A DNA stretch of 15,529 bases from JBHJGU01 sp050331475 (GCA_050331475.1 JBHJGU010000144.1:1-15529), one strand, 5' to 3'. Positions 1-7,108 are shown, counted from the first letter of the stretch. Notes: generated by a model not told the origin, from the sequence alone. Program-made: numbers and translations.

Positions 1-181
1 GGACGGTCGCTCGGTAAGGGGGAATTAACGGCCCCTGACCCGGGCGAGGGCTTGGGCGAAGCTCCCTAGGGTTCCTGGCCCGTCTGAGGACCCCTGTCCG
101 AAGGCGAAGCCGGGGCGGCCCAAGGAGGCGGGGTAACGCACCACACAGCCTGATCCCAAGGCCCCAAAATCCGGCTCCCGT
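1..181. other. Non-coding GC-rich leader, no gene recognised
   Basis: All three plus frames hit stops early (the longest open stretch, from base 1, ends at TAG 67-69), and nothing on the minus strand looks like a protein. I looked for RNase P RNA, SRP RNA, tmRNA and 6S RNA signatures and found none that hold up. An 11-base direct repeat GGGCGAAGCTC occurs at 54-64 and again at 281-291. The stretch lies downstream of fliE. The next gene on the left may be outside the window, and a gene tail ending at 69 cannot be excluded. Confidence 0.4.
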
Positions 182-250
182 GGAGCGCGTCGCAAGACCG
201 CTCCCGCCCGTCGTAAGGCGGGCAGTCACTTTGGTCTTTGGACGCGCTCC
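182..250. repeat. Three-tier inverted repeat / long stem-loop
   Basis: Nested complementary arms are visible: GGAGCGCGTC (182-191) with GACGCGCTCC (241-250), AAGACC (194-199) with GGTCTT (233-238), and CCCGCC (203-208) with GGCGGG (217-222). All three pairings are perfect and properly nested, so either strand could fold into one long hairpin with two internal loops. It has no T-run and is not a simple intrinsic terminator. It could be a dispersed palindromic element or a structured RNA downstream of fliE. I cannot name a family. Confidence 0.6.
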
Positions 251-331
251 GCGGCCTTCACCCTTACCCAAAACCGCTCCGGGCGAAGCTCTGAGGGCGG
301 CGGTTGGGCGTGTGCTGAGCCGGAAATTTAT

Positions 332-484
332 CGTCATCGCGAGGAGGGCCTCGGTCCGACGCGGCGATCCAGGCGACGGCGGCGCTGGGTTGAAAGATTT
401 CCTGGATTGCCACGGCCCTGACGGGCCTCGCCATGACGGTGGAAGGACGGCGTGGTCGCGACCGTTAGGGCCTCGCCATGACGG
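332..484. repeat. Intergenic palindromic repeat with an extra half copy
   Basis: The left arm (332-373) begins CGTCATCGCGAGG and ends GGCGATCCAGG. The right arm (401-439) begins CCTGGATTGCC and ends CCTCGCCATGACGG. The arms are imperfect reverse complements around a loop of about 27 bases. A further half copy follows: GGGCCTCGCCATGACGG occurs at 423-439 and again at 468-484. The outer GTCAT-GCGAGG and inner GCGATCCAGG ends resemble the short palindromic 'GTCATTGCGAG...CTGGATTGC' repeats I know from intergenic DNA of many proteobacteria. Family membership is from memory, not a search. No coding potential is apparent. Confidence 0.7.
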
Positions 485-518
485 GGACAAAAAATGCAGA
501 CCGGACGTCCCGCGCCCG

Positions 519-827
519 TTAAATCGGCATTCTGAGGATTTCTTGATACGCGCGGATCACCTCGTCGCGCACCGCGACTACGGTCTCCACAGTCATTTCC
601 GCGGCGGTCACCGCGCTAACCACGTCCAAGAGCGGCGCTTGGCCCACAGCGCCCTGGACAGCCAAGGTTTCGGCGTTGCGCACCGCGCCCTCGGTCGAGG
701 TGATGGCGCCTTCCAAGAGCGCGCCGAAATCCACCGTGCTTGGGGGTTGGGCGGCGCCGGGCGCGGCCGCTCCGGCGGCTTCGGAATAGGCGGTGATGGC
801 GTTCAGGGCGGCGGCGTTGGCGGCCAT
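519..827 (-). CDS. fliE: Flagellar hook-basal body complex protein FliE
   Basis: FliE is the adaptor between the MS ring (FliF) and the proximal rod, exported early by the flagellar type III system. The product is 102 residues, normal for the family. Its C-terminal 25 residues hold the conserved helix ending V-RDEVIRAYQEILRMPI, and an Ala/Thr-rich helix precedes it. The N-terminal third is low-complexity Ala/Pro, as is common in alphaproteobacterial FliE. The ATG start at 827 has GAGGAG about 7 bases upstream. The gene is last in flgB-flgC-fliE, with 42 bases between flgC and fliE. In Caulobacter the same trio precedes export genes; here about 500 bases of non-coding repeats follow instead. 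Confidence 0.95.
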   Translation of the reverse strand: MAANAAALNAITAYSEAAGAAAPGAAQPPSTVDFGALLEGAITSTEGAVRNAETLAVQGAVGQAPLLDVVSAVTAAEMTVETVVAVRDEVIRAYQEILRMPI

Positions 828-869
828 GGCTCAGCTCCTCACTCGGTGTCAATCACGGTCAGATACGGG

Positions 870-1283
870 TTAGCGGCGCAACAGATCGAGCGTGGCGCCG
901 AGCATCTCCCGGCTGGCTTCATAGACATTGATGTTGGCTTCGTAGGAGCGTTGGGCCTCGCTGAGGTCCAGGGTCTCGATCAAGCCTTTGAGTTTGGTGG
1001 TCTTGATATAGCCGCGCTCGTCGGCGGCGGGGTGACCCGGATCATAGGACTCCCCGAAATCGCTTTTGTCCAAGGCCGCGCGGGTCATGCGCACCAGGTT
1101 GAGATTAGTTTCCCGGTCGAGCACGGACTCGAAAATCGGGATTTTGCGCCGATAGGGATCGCCGCCCGGCTCGCGCGCGGTGGAGTCCGAATTCGCGAGG
1201 TTCTCCGCCACCACCCGCATGCGCGCGGCTTGGGCGCGAAGCCCTGCGGCCGCAATCTGCATCACATCGCCCACATCGCTCAT
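870..1283 (-). CDS. flgC: Flagellar proximal rod protein FlgC
   Basis: FlgC is one of the proximal rod proteins that polymerise in the periplasm on top of FliE/FlgB. The product is 137 residues. The N-terminal rod signature runs GLRAQAARMRVVAENLANSDS (about residues 14-34). The C-terminal helix, about residues 114-137, reads YEANINVYEASREMLGATL followed by DLLRR; both are diagnostic of FlgC. The start at 1283 has AAAGGAGA about 8 bases upstream. The gene sits between flgB and fliE on the same strand. The 121-base gap to flgB is long for this operon and is filled by a hairpin and a palindromic repeat, so flgC expression may partly depend on read-through across them. Confidence 0.97.
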   Translation of the reverse strand: MSDVGDVMQIAAAGLRAQAARMRVVAENLANSDSTAREPGGDPYRRKIPIFESVLDRETNLNLVRMTRAALDKSDFGESYDPGHPAADERGYIKTTKLKGLIETLDLSEAQRSYEANINVYEASREMLGATLDLLRR

Positions 1284-1325
1284 GGCTCAATCTCCTTTAT
1301 CACTAGGACCGCCTCAATTTAGTCT

Positions 1326-1342
1326 GAGCCGAGATACGGCTC
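1326..1342. other. Small perfect hairpin between flgB and flgC
   Basis: GAGCCG (1326-1331) and CGGCTC (1337-1342) pair perfectly around a 5-base loop. On the minus strand, the direction of flgB-flgC transcription, no T-run follows, so it is not a convincing terminator. It could be an RNA-processing or stabilising hairpin, or chance. Confidence 0.35.
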
Positions 1343-1351
1343 TAAGCCTTT

Positions 1352-1404
1352 GGTTTTTCGCGTTTTCGAACCGCAAAACCGCATACACTTTTGCTAAAAA
1401 CGCT
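1352..1404. repeat. Palindromic repeat in the flgB-flgC gap
   Basis: Outer arms GCGTTTT (1360-1366) and AAAACGC (1397-1403) enclose inner arms GCAAAA (1373-1378) and TTTTGC (1389-1394), all perfect. Read on the minus strand it has the form GAGCGTTTTTAGCAAAAGTG, then a T/G-rich loop, then AAAACGCG. This matches my memory of a very abundant small palindrome in Rhizobiales-type genomes (AGCATTTT-AGC-AAGTGGATACCGGTTT-GCG-AAAATGC). It is AT-richer than the genes around it and abuts the flgB stop codon at 1405-1407. Assignment to that family is inference. Confidence 0.6.
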
Positions 1405-1818
1405 CTAGCCGCGGCCAGGCGAACTGGTCGCCACGCGCAACAAACCCACCGTGCTGTCCATGAATTGGACCACGGATTGGTAGGCCATCCGGGTCTCGGT
1501 GACCTTGGCCATTTGTTCTTCGACCACCACCGCGTTGCCATTGAGCGTGGTTTCGCTGTCGGGGGCTTGGATTTGGGTGAAATCGATGCGCGGCGCGCCG
1601 ACCGCGTAGATATGTTTGTCGTCGGTGACGCGCGTGCTTAAGGGCGCGCGCCGCTCCACCTGCCGGTCGAGCTCTCGCGCAAAAGCGTCGCGATCTAAAT
1701 CATTGGGCACATAGTCGGGTGTGTCCGCATTGGCGACGTTAGCCGCCAACAGGGTCTGACGCTCGGAATAGAAGTCGAGCGCGCGACGCAAAGCGTTCAG
1801 GGTCGGTAGGTCATCCAT
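1405..1818 (-). CDS. flgB: Flagellar basal body rod protein FlgB
   Basis: FlgB is the innermost proximal rod subunit, exported through the flagellar type III gate before FlgC, FlgF and FlgG. The product is 137 residues, typical for FlgB. The rod signature LLAANVANADTPDY lies near residues 23-36, followed by a charged loop. A C-terminal amphipathic helix (VTETRMAYQSVVQFMDSTVG) lies near residues 108-127. The start at 1818 has AAAAGGAG upstream with about 9 bases of spacing. It is the first gene of the minus-strand flgB-flgC-fliE unit and is divergent from fliO. The C-terminal tail SSPGRG is short and probably unstructured, and the stop lies directly against a palindromic repeat. Confidence 0.95.
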   Translation of the reverse strand: MDDLPTLNALRRALDFYSERQTLLAANVANADTPDYVPNDLDRDAFARELDRQVERRAPLSTRVTDDKHIYAVGAPRIDFTQIQAPDSETTLNGNAVVVEEQMAKVTETRMAYQSVVQFMDSTVGLLRVATSSPGRG

Positions 1819-1860
1819 GCCGAGGGCTCCTTTTGCCTAGGCAATTTCGACCTAAAAGGC

Positions 1861-1876
1861 TTAACCCCGGCCTAAC
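1861..1876. promoter_or_regulatory. CtrA-like box 1
   Basis: TTAA-N7-CTAAC is one base from the CtrA consensus TTAA-N7-TTAAC known from Caulobacter. It lies in the divergent region between flgB (start 1818) and fliO (start 1971), so it could serve either unit. In Caulobacter, early flagellar operons including the export genes are CtrA-controlled. Binding here is inference. Confidence 0.55.
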
Positions 1877-1892
1877 GAACCGATTTTTAAGG

Positions 1893-1908
1893 TTTACGGC
1901 GCGTTAAC
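1893..1908. promoter_or_regulatory. CtrA-like box 2
   Basis: TTTA-N7-TTAAC is again one base from the CtrA consensus and starts 32 bases after box 1, about three helical turns. The second half is embedded in the perfect palindrome GCGTTAACGC (1901-1910). It lies 63 bases upstream of the fliO start, a plausible activator position for the fliO-fliP promoter. Confidence 0.5.
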
Positions 1909-1970
1909 GCGAAGGGCGCCAGGGTGCGGCCGAGCTTGCTCGCCCCCTTCCCGCCCAGAACAGGCGCGCC

Positions 1971-2258
1971 ATGGACACCGTCGATTTTCTCCGTTTCGGC
2001 TTGGGCTTCCTCGCCACAATCGCGCTCTTGGTCGCAGCGGGACTGCTCGCCCGCCGCTATGGCGGCAAGTTCGGCCTCCAACCGGTCGAGAGCCGGCGCT
2101 TGCGCGTCGTCGAAAGCCTGCCGCTGGACGCGCGCCGTCGACTGGTGTTGGCCCGGCTTGATGATGAAGAGCATCTTCTGCTGCTCGGCGTTGGGTCGGA
2201 GGCCTGTTTGACCAGCCGCCCCGCGCCGCTGAGCGCGCGTGCGGAGACGGGCCGATGA
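1971..2258 (+). CDS. fliO: Flagellar biosynthesis protein FliO
   Basis: FliO is a small membrane protein that helps FliP assemble into the export gate. The product has 95 residues. One strong transmembrane helix lies near residues 9-27 (GLGFLATIALLVAAGLLAR) and a short cytoplasmic domain follows. That domain has the FliO pattern RLRVVESLPLDARRRLVLAR (about 43-62) and a hydrophobic strand ending in LLLLG. Length and layout fit the short alphaproteobacterial form. Its stop overlaps the fliP start by four bases (ATGA, 2255-2258), indicating translational coupling. The Shine-Dalgarno before the ATG at 1971 is weak (AGGCG). Two CtrA-like boxes lie upstream. Confidence 0.88.
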   Translation: MDTVDFLRFGLGFLATIALLVAAGLLARRYGGKFGLQPVESRRLRVVESLPLDARRRLVLARLDDEEHLLLLGVGSEACLTSRPAPLSARAETGR

Positions 2259-2995
2259 TCCGCACGACTTGGGTACGGTGGGCCGCGATTGCGCTAACGG
2301 TAGTGCTGCTCGGCGTCGCGCCCGCGCAGGCGCAGTCGGTGACCCTCGATCTCGGCCAAGACGGCGGGATCACCGAGCGCGTGGTTCAGATGATCGCGCT
2401 CCTGACCATTCTGTCGCTGGCGCCCTCGGTCCTGATCATGGCGACAAGCTTTGTCCGCATTATCGTTGTGCTCTCTTTGTTGCGCACAGCTTTGGGCTTG
2501 CAGCAATCCCCGCCCAATGCGGTGTTGATCAGCCTGTCTTTATTCTTGACCGCTTTCATCATGTTCCCGGTTTTTGAACGCGCGTTTGAAGAAGGCGTTG
2601 AGCCGCTCCTGGCCGGTGAGGTGGAAACAGTCGACGGCTTTCTGCAAGCGGCGGGGCCGTTCAAGACCTTCATGATGGCGGAGGCGCGCGAAGAAGATAT
2701 TTTGTTGTTTGTCGATCTCGCCGAAGGGCCTCGGCCGGAAAGCGCGGAGGATGTGCCGCTCCACGTCATTGCGCCCGCGTTTATGATTTCTGAGCTCAAG
2801 CGCGCGTTCGAGATCGGCTTTTTGCTGTTCATCCCGTTTTTGGTGATCGATTTGGTGGTTGCCTCGATCCTCATGTCCATGGGCATGATGATGTTGCCCC
2901 CGGTCATTATATCCTTGCCGTTCAAGTTGATTTTCTTTGTGCTCGTCGACGGTTGGCGGCTTGTGGCCGGCAGCCTCATCCAGAGCTTCAGCTAA
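2255..2995 (+). CDS. fliP: Flagellar type III export gate protein FliP
   Basis: FliP forms the pentameric core of the export gate inside the MS ring. The product has 246 residues. A cleavable signal peptide ends near AQA-QS (about residue 26), as FliP typically has. The first membrane region follows (LLTILSLAPSVLIMATSFVR, about 49-68), then the signature SLLRTALGLQQSPPNAVL. The C-terminal membrane block has the family's hallmark stretches APAFMISELKRAFEIGF and SMGMMMLPPVIISLPFK. Nothing is missing. It is coupled to fliO by ATGA and converges on the TPR gene, with 11 bases between the two stop codons and no terminator hairpin in the gap. Confidence 0.98.
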   Translation: MIRTTWVRWAAIALTVVLLGVAPAQAQSVTLDLGQDGGITERVVQMIALLTILSLAPSVLIMATSFVRIIVVLSLLRTALGLQQSPPNAVLISLSLFLTAFIMFPVFERAFEEGVEPLLAGEVETVDGFLQAAGPFKTFMMAEAREEDILLFVDLAEGPRPESAEDVPLHVIAPAFMISELKRAFEIGFLLFIPFLVIDLVVASILMSMGMMMLPPVIISLPFKLIFFVLVDGWRLVAGSLIQSFS

Positions 2996-3006
2996 ACGGT
3001 TTCCGC

Positions 3007-6000
3007 TTAACTGCCTGAGCTCTCAGCGAACCGATTGCGATACTCATCAAGGAACCGGTCCAGCCCGTCCGCATCCGCCACTTGGGCGGCGATATCGCGC
3101 AGGCGCACACCGCGCGCGTCAAGTCCGCTAGCGACCAGCCGGAAGGCCTCCGCGTGCGGGCCGCGATCCATCACCGGCGTCCACCGCTCGGCCAGGGCGT
3201 CCAGCGCCGATTGATCATTGGCAAGACTATAGCTGATCGCCGCACGCAGGGCGTCGGTCTGGGTGGCGGGGTCGAGGCCCGCGCCTTGCGGCGCGCCCAA
3301 AGTGGCGGCCAGCGCCGGACCCGCTTTCGCCCAATCCTTCGCCGTCCAGGCGACGTCGGCGCGCAATTGCATCGCCTCGCGGCTTCGGTCGAATGCGATG
3401 AGCTCGAGCGCATGATCGTGCCGGCCAAGCTCCACAAGGGCGCGCGCCTCCAATAGGCGACGCTCGGCGACCAAAGCGTCGGACAGCCCCGCGAACCGGG
3501 TGGACCGCAAGACGCGGAAGGCGGCCTCCGCATTCCGGTCCATCAAGTAGATCGCGGCCAGGTCGGCGGCCACTTGCGCCCGGCCCACGCCCTCAAGCCG
3601 GTTGTCGATCTGGTACTGCAAGAGCTCGGTGGCGGGGTCGAGCAAGTCAAAGCTCACCAGACGGTCGGTGAGCCGCCGGATCATCCGGTCGCCGTCCGCG
3701 TTGATCGGCGTGAGATCCTGGAATTCATAGTAAAGCCCAAGCGCCTCAATCGGTTCGAGCGCGTCCGCATCACCCTTGAGGAACAGATCGCGGAAGGTCT
3801 TCGACATGGTGTCCACGACCGCGCGCGTTCCCGGCCGATCGGGGAATTGCCGCGCTGCGGACCGCAAGGTGGCGAGCCCGCGGCTGTAATCGCCCTGGCC
3901 GATGTAAAGCTGGCCCAATTCGTGGACAACGCTCAATTCGGTGTCGTCGCCGCGCCAGCGAAACCGTAGGCTTTCCAGGGCCTCAATAGCGTCGGGGGCG
4001 CTCAAACGCCCCATTGCCTGCGCCAGGCGGATGTCATGGTACATGGCTTCGGCGCGCACCGGCTCGCTCGCGGTGTCGACCAGCAGCCGATAAGCGTCGT
4101 GGGCCGCCTCGGTCTCGCCCAGCGCCTCGTCATATTGTGCTTTGAGCAGACGCGCGCGCTCGCGGATCTCGCGATCGACATCTTCGGCGAGCGCCTGTTC
4201 GATGGCGTCTTTCGCCATGGCCGTGTCGTTCAGCGCCAAGGCCGCTTTCGCCAGACCGGATTGGAACAAGGCCCGCTCACGCGGCCCATGGAGGTAGAGC
4301 ACCTCCTTGCCCTGCTCAAAAGCGTTGCGCGCCGAGCGCCAGTCTTCTTCGTGGACATGATAAAGCCCCCGCCAGAGCGCGGCCGCCGGGTCGGCGGCGA
4401 GCCTGGGGCTGTCCAAATCCCGCATCGCCGCTTCGTTGCGGCCCAGACTGAGCCGGGCCACGCCGCGCATTGCTCGGAAAGCGGGGTCCCCGCCCAGCGC
4501 CGGATCGAGGGCTCGCGCATTGGCCAAAACACCCAACGCCTCAGCCGCCAAGCCATGGCCGATCAAGAATTGGGCGAGCTTTACCTGCGCTTCGGGGTCG
4601 TCATTGTTCGCCGCCGCGTCACGCAATTCGCGCTGATAGGCCTCTTCGAACGGCTCCACCCCCGCCCAGGCCAAAGTGTCGATAAAACCGGGCCATGCGG
4701 TGCGGGCCTCCGAACGCGCCGCCAAGGTCGGGGTCAGGGCCAGCCCGCCGCGTCCACCCACCGCGACGCCTTGGGGGATCGCGGTCATAGCCAGGCTGTC
4801 GGCGTAAAGCTCTGCGGCCAAACCCTGGGCCGTCGCCAACATCGCAAATCCCGCATAGTCACGTTGCGCCGGCGCCCCGCGCGGCGGCCCGTCGAGCAAC
4901 GCGACCCAGAGCGCGTCCCCGACCACCGGGTCCTTGACTTGGCGGATGACGCTGTAGCCGTCGAACCAGGCGGTTAGTCGTGCGTCGCGCCCCGAGCCCG
5001 CATCCGCGCGCAGCGGGATCGGTTCGGGCGGTTGCGCCAGGCGTTCGCCCAGCACAAAGCTCCATTGATCCACCAAATCGAGACGCGCTTCGACTTGGAT
5101 GGTGGTCGGCGACAAAATGCGCACCGCGGACCATCCCGCCCCTTGTCGCGCCTCGACCGAGCGGATCTGCCGATGGCCCAGGCGCAAGGCGGCCAAGTCG
5201 AATTCGGCCTCGGCGTCAAAAATCAACCAAATCCAGTCGCCCCGACGAAACGCCGCCGCGGCGACTGGCGCCGCCCAAGGGAAGGTCAGCTCCAAGCTCG
5301 ACCCCAACGGCGCCGCGCCCACACGCACTTCGCCTGAGGCCGGAACCGGATCGGGTCGCGCCAAAGCGGTTTTCGGTTCGTCGGCTTTGGGTTCCGCTTT
5401 TGGCGGCGGCGGTGGCGGGGGCGCCAAACTGGCGAGCGCGTCTAGGACCGGCTCCCCGCTCTGGGTGTCGGCGGACAAGTCGAGGACATGACGATAGCCG
5501 TCTTGCCAGACCCGCGTTTGAGCGCCGCCGTCGAGCCCGATGGTGAAGGTGGTGGTCGTCTCGCCGATCGCTTGATCAATCGCGGTGAGAAATTTCGGCG
5601 CGTCCGTGCGAATCCGCCCCAAATCCACGGGTTCCGAGGGGCGGGAGAACACCAGCGTCGCCTGATCGCCGGACTGGCTCAGCGTCACGTCAACCGCCTC
5701 GCCCCAATTGAATTGGATGCGGGTATAGTCGGCTGTCTCCGAGGCGGCCACCTTTAGCGGCGCGGGTGTACGCGCCAAGCGTTCGGCGGCGTCCAGCCGG
5801 GCGCGCGCCTCGGCTTCGGCTTTCGCTCGGGCGCTGGCTTCGGCTTCCGCCTTGGCGCGGGCTTCAGCTTCGCGTTCTTCATCGGTTTTGGCCGCTTCGG
5901 CGGCGGCGCGCGCTCGCGCGGCGGCTTCGGCTTCGGCGCGGGCTTTGGCTTGAGCGGCCCGTTCGGCCTCTTCGATCAAAGAGAAAAACGGCTTCGGCTC

Positions 6001-6387
6001 GACGCCCGCCTCCGGGTCGACCAAATCCAAACCGGCTTCATTACCCGAGCTCTGCGCCACAGCGTCCAACGGTTGGCGCAAGGCTAAACGCAAGACGCGA
6101 CCATCCGCGTCCAAACGCGCCAATGCGATAAACGGGTTATCTTCGGTCAGTTGCGCAGTGTCCAAACTCACCGCCTCCGCGAACCGGACGATGGTGACGG
6201 TGTTGACCACCTCGGTTTCGATCTTTGGAGGATCCTCGCGCCGATACTCCGGCCAGATAAACCGCACGCGCAAATGGCCGTCTTCGGTTTCTGCACGCAA
6301 CTGCAGGGGTTCCACCGCGCCGGCGGGTCCGCTGAGCGCCACTGCGAGTGCGTAAAAACCAAGACGAAAGAGAGACGCGCGGGCCAT
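3007..6387 (-). CDS. Large exported TPR protein with AMIN-like repeats, flagellar locus
   Basis: The product has 1126 residues and no characterised relative I can name. A signal peptide (about 1-24, ending AGA-VE) implies a periplasmic location. Three beta-rich segments share a hydrophobic-x-F-x-W core: VRFIWPEY near 41-48, IQFNWGEAVDVTL near 224-236 and LTFPWAAP near 367-374. The latter two are each followed by a strand ending in VFSRP or LIFDA, like tandem AMIN-type domains. A highly charged Ala/Glu/Arg helix (139-207) separates the first two, and a seven-proline run (323-329) precedes the third. From about 575 to the end the chain is helical TPR-like repeats, such as AQFLIGHGLAAEALGVLANA. 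It is last in the fliL-fliM-DUF6468-MotE-like unit, 10 bases after its neighbour, with only a weak AGGG site. A scaffold around the motor is inferred, not shown. Confidence 0.85.
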   Translation of the reverse strand: MARASLFRLGFYALAVALSGPAGAVEPLQLRAETEDGHLRVRFIWPEYRREDPPKIETEVVNTVTIVRFAEAVSLDTAQLTEDNPFIALARLDADGRVLRLALRQPLDAVAQSSGNEAGLDLVDPEAGVEPKPFFSLIEEAERAAQAKARAEAEAAARARAAAEAAKTDEEREAEARAKAEAEASARAKAEAEARARLDAAERLARTPAPLKVAASETADYTRIQFNWGEAVDVTLSQSGDQATLVFSRPSEPVDLGRIRTDAPKFLTAIDQAIGETTTTFTIGLDGGAQTRVWQDGYRHVLDLSADTQSGEPVLDALASLAPPPPPPPKAEPKADEPKTALARPDPVPASGEVRVGAAPLGSSLELTFPWAAPVAAAAFRRGDWIWLIFDAEAEFDLAALRLGHRQIRSVEARQGAGWSAVRILSPTTIQVEARLDLVDQWSFVLGERLAQPPEPIPLRADAGSGRDARLTAWFDGYSVIRQVKDPVVGDALWVALLDGPPRGAPAQRDYAGFAMLATAQGLAAELYADSLAMTAIPQGVAVGGRGGLALTPTLAARSEARTAWPGFIDTLAWAGVEPFEEAYQRELRDAAANNDDPEAQVKLAQFLIGHGLAAEALGVLANARALDPALGGDPAFRAMRGVARLSLGRNEAAMRDLDSPRLAADPAAALWRGLYHVHEEDWRSARNAFEQGKEVLYLHGPRERALFQSGLAKAALALNDTAMAKDAIEQALAEDVDREIRERARLLKAQYDEALGETEAAHDAYRLLVDTASEPVRAEAMYHDIRLAQAMGRLSAPDAIEALESLRFRWRGDDTELSVVHELGQLYIGQGDYSRGLATLRSAARQFPDRPGTRAVVDTMSKTFRDLFLKGDADALEPIEALGLYYEFQDLTPINADGDRMIRRLTDRLVSFDLLDPATELLQYQIDNRLEGVGRAQVAADLAAIYLMDRNAEAAFRVLRSTRFAGLSDALVAERRLLEARALVELGRHDHALELIAFDRSREAMQLRADVAWTAKDWAKAGPALAATLGAPQGAGLDPATQTDALRAAISYSLANDQSALDALAERWTPVMDRGPHAEAFRLVASGLDARGVRLRDIAAQVADADGLDRFLDEYRNRFAESSGS

Positions 6388-6397
6388 GATCGCAGCC

Positions 6398-7099
6398 CTA
6401 TCCCTCGCGCGCAGCGGCCAGATCGGCCGCGCTTTCTGGTGAGTCCAGTCGCGTCGCCAACCGCACCGTCAATTCGCCCGCGGCCCGGGGGTCCATCTCC
6501 GCCAAGATTGACGCGATCGAGGTCTCTTTCATGCGAGAGGCGACCCGGAGCAGAATATCCGGGTCCAGCGCCGCAAAAATCGCCGCCGCATCTTTCGCCT
6601 TCATTTTTTCATAGGTCGTCACAAGGCCGGCTAACTGCTGTTCTTCGGCCTCGTCCAACTGACCGAGCAAGGCGTTGATTTCATCGCGCAATTCCACCAA
6701 GGCGTCGCGGCGTTCCTCCACCCGTTGTTCGGCGGCCAACAACAGCGCCTCGCGCGTGTCGAGTTCGGAGGACCGCGCGTCCATCTCCCGACGCCGCTCG
6801 GATAGACTTTGCAGCACCCGGAGCTCTGAGGCGGTCAAGCCCGAACGCTCCGCGAGGCTTGGCGGACCGGAAGGCGCAGCACAGGCCTCGGGTTTTTCCT
6901 CTAGGGCCGCGTTGGCTTCCCCGTGGTCATCGCCATGATCATCTTTCGGCGCGGCAGCGTCGGCTTTGGGCGCATCCGCAGCCCAAGCGGCGGCGTCGAA
7001 CACCTCTGGCGCCGCTCCGATGATCTGCAACCCCTTAATCGCGCCAAGCCCCAAGGCGGAGACAGCGAGTGCGGCGAAAATGCGAACTCCTGCGGACAT
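6398..7099 (-). CDS. MotE-like protein (MgtE N-terminal-like domain)
   Basis: The product has 233 residues. An N-terminal hydrophobic segment (about 5-30) acts as signal or anchor, followed by an acidic, His-containing linker (DDHGDDHGEA, 53-62). A long coiled coil spans about 96-155. An MgtE-N-like helical domain follows, with the pattern YEKMKAKDAAAIFAALDPD, ILLRVASRMKETSIASILAE and MDPRAAGEL (about 163-210). In Sinorhizobium, MotE of this family is a periplasmic chaperone for the motor protein MotC; many alphaproteobacterial flagellar clusters carry a relative of unknown role. The start at 7099 has AGGAG seven bases upstream, overlapping the stop of the DUF6468 gene. It may therefore act in motor or stator assembly. 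Confidence 0.82.
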   Translation of the reverse strand: MSAGVRIFAALAVSALGLGAIKGLQIIGAAPEVFDAAAWAADAPKADAAAPKDDHGDDHGEANAALEEKPEACAAPSGPPSLAERSGLTASELRVLQSLSERRREMDARSSELDTREALLLAAEQRVEERRDALVELRDEINALLGQLDEAEEQQLAGLVTTYEKMKAKDAAAIFAALDPDILLRVASRMKETSIASILAEMDPRAAGELTVRLATRLDSPESAADLAAAREG

Positions 7100-7108
7100 G
7101 GTCGGCTC

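Noticed and set aside
1..330. Possible RNase P RNA, tmRNA, SRP RNA or 6S RNA
   Set aside because: Short resemblances (GGTAAGGGTGAAG on the minus strand, GGACGGTCGC on the plus strand) lack the invariant surrounding cores of these RNAs.
180..1322. Long plus-strand open frame of 380 codons
   Set aside because: It lies antisense to fliE and flgC, which have clear family motifs and ribosome sites. Its product is low-complexity Arg/Gly/His-rich, as expected from a GC-rich shadow frame.
1856..1877. Sigma54 promoter for flgB on the minus strand
   Set aside because: GG-N10-GC spacing exists, but the flanks (AGGCC and AAGCC) match the consensus poorly and it coincides with the better CtrA-like box.
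4036..4977. Plus-strand open frame of 313 codons within the TPR gene
   Set aside because: It is antisense to a coherent TPR-coding frame, and its product is Arg/Gln/His-rich without any recognisable domain.
5767..5973. Tandem DNA repeat in the TPR gene
   Set aside because: The repetitiveness reflects codons for an Ala/Glu/Arg/Lys-rich helix. No fixed repeat unit is maintained.
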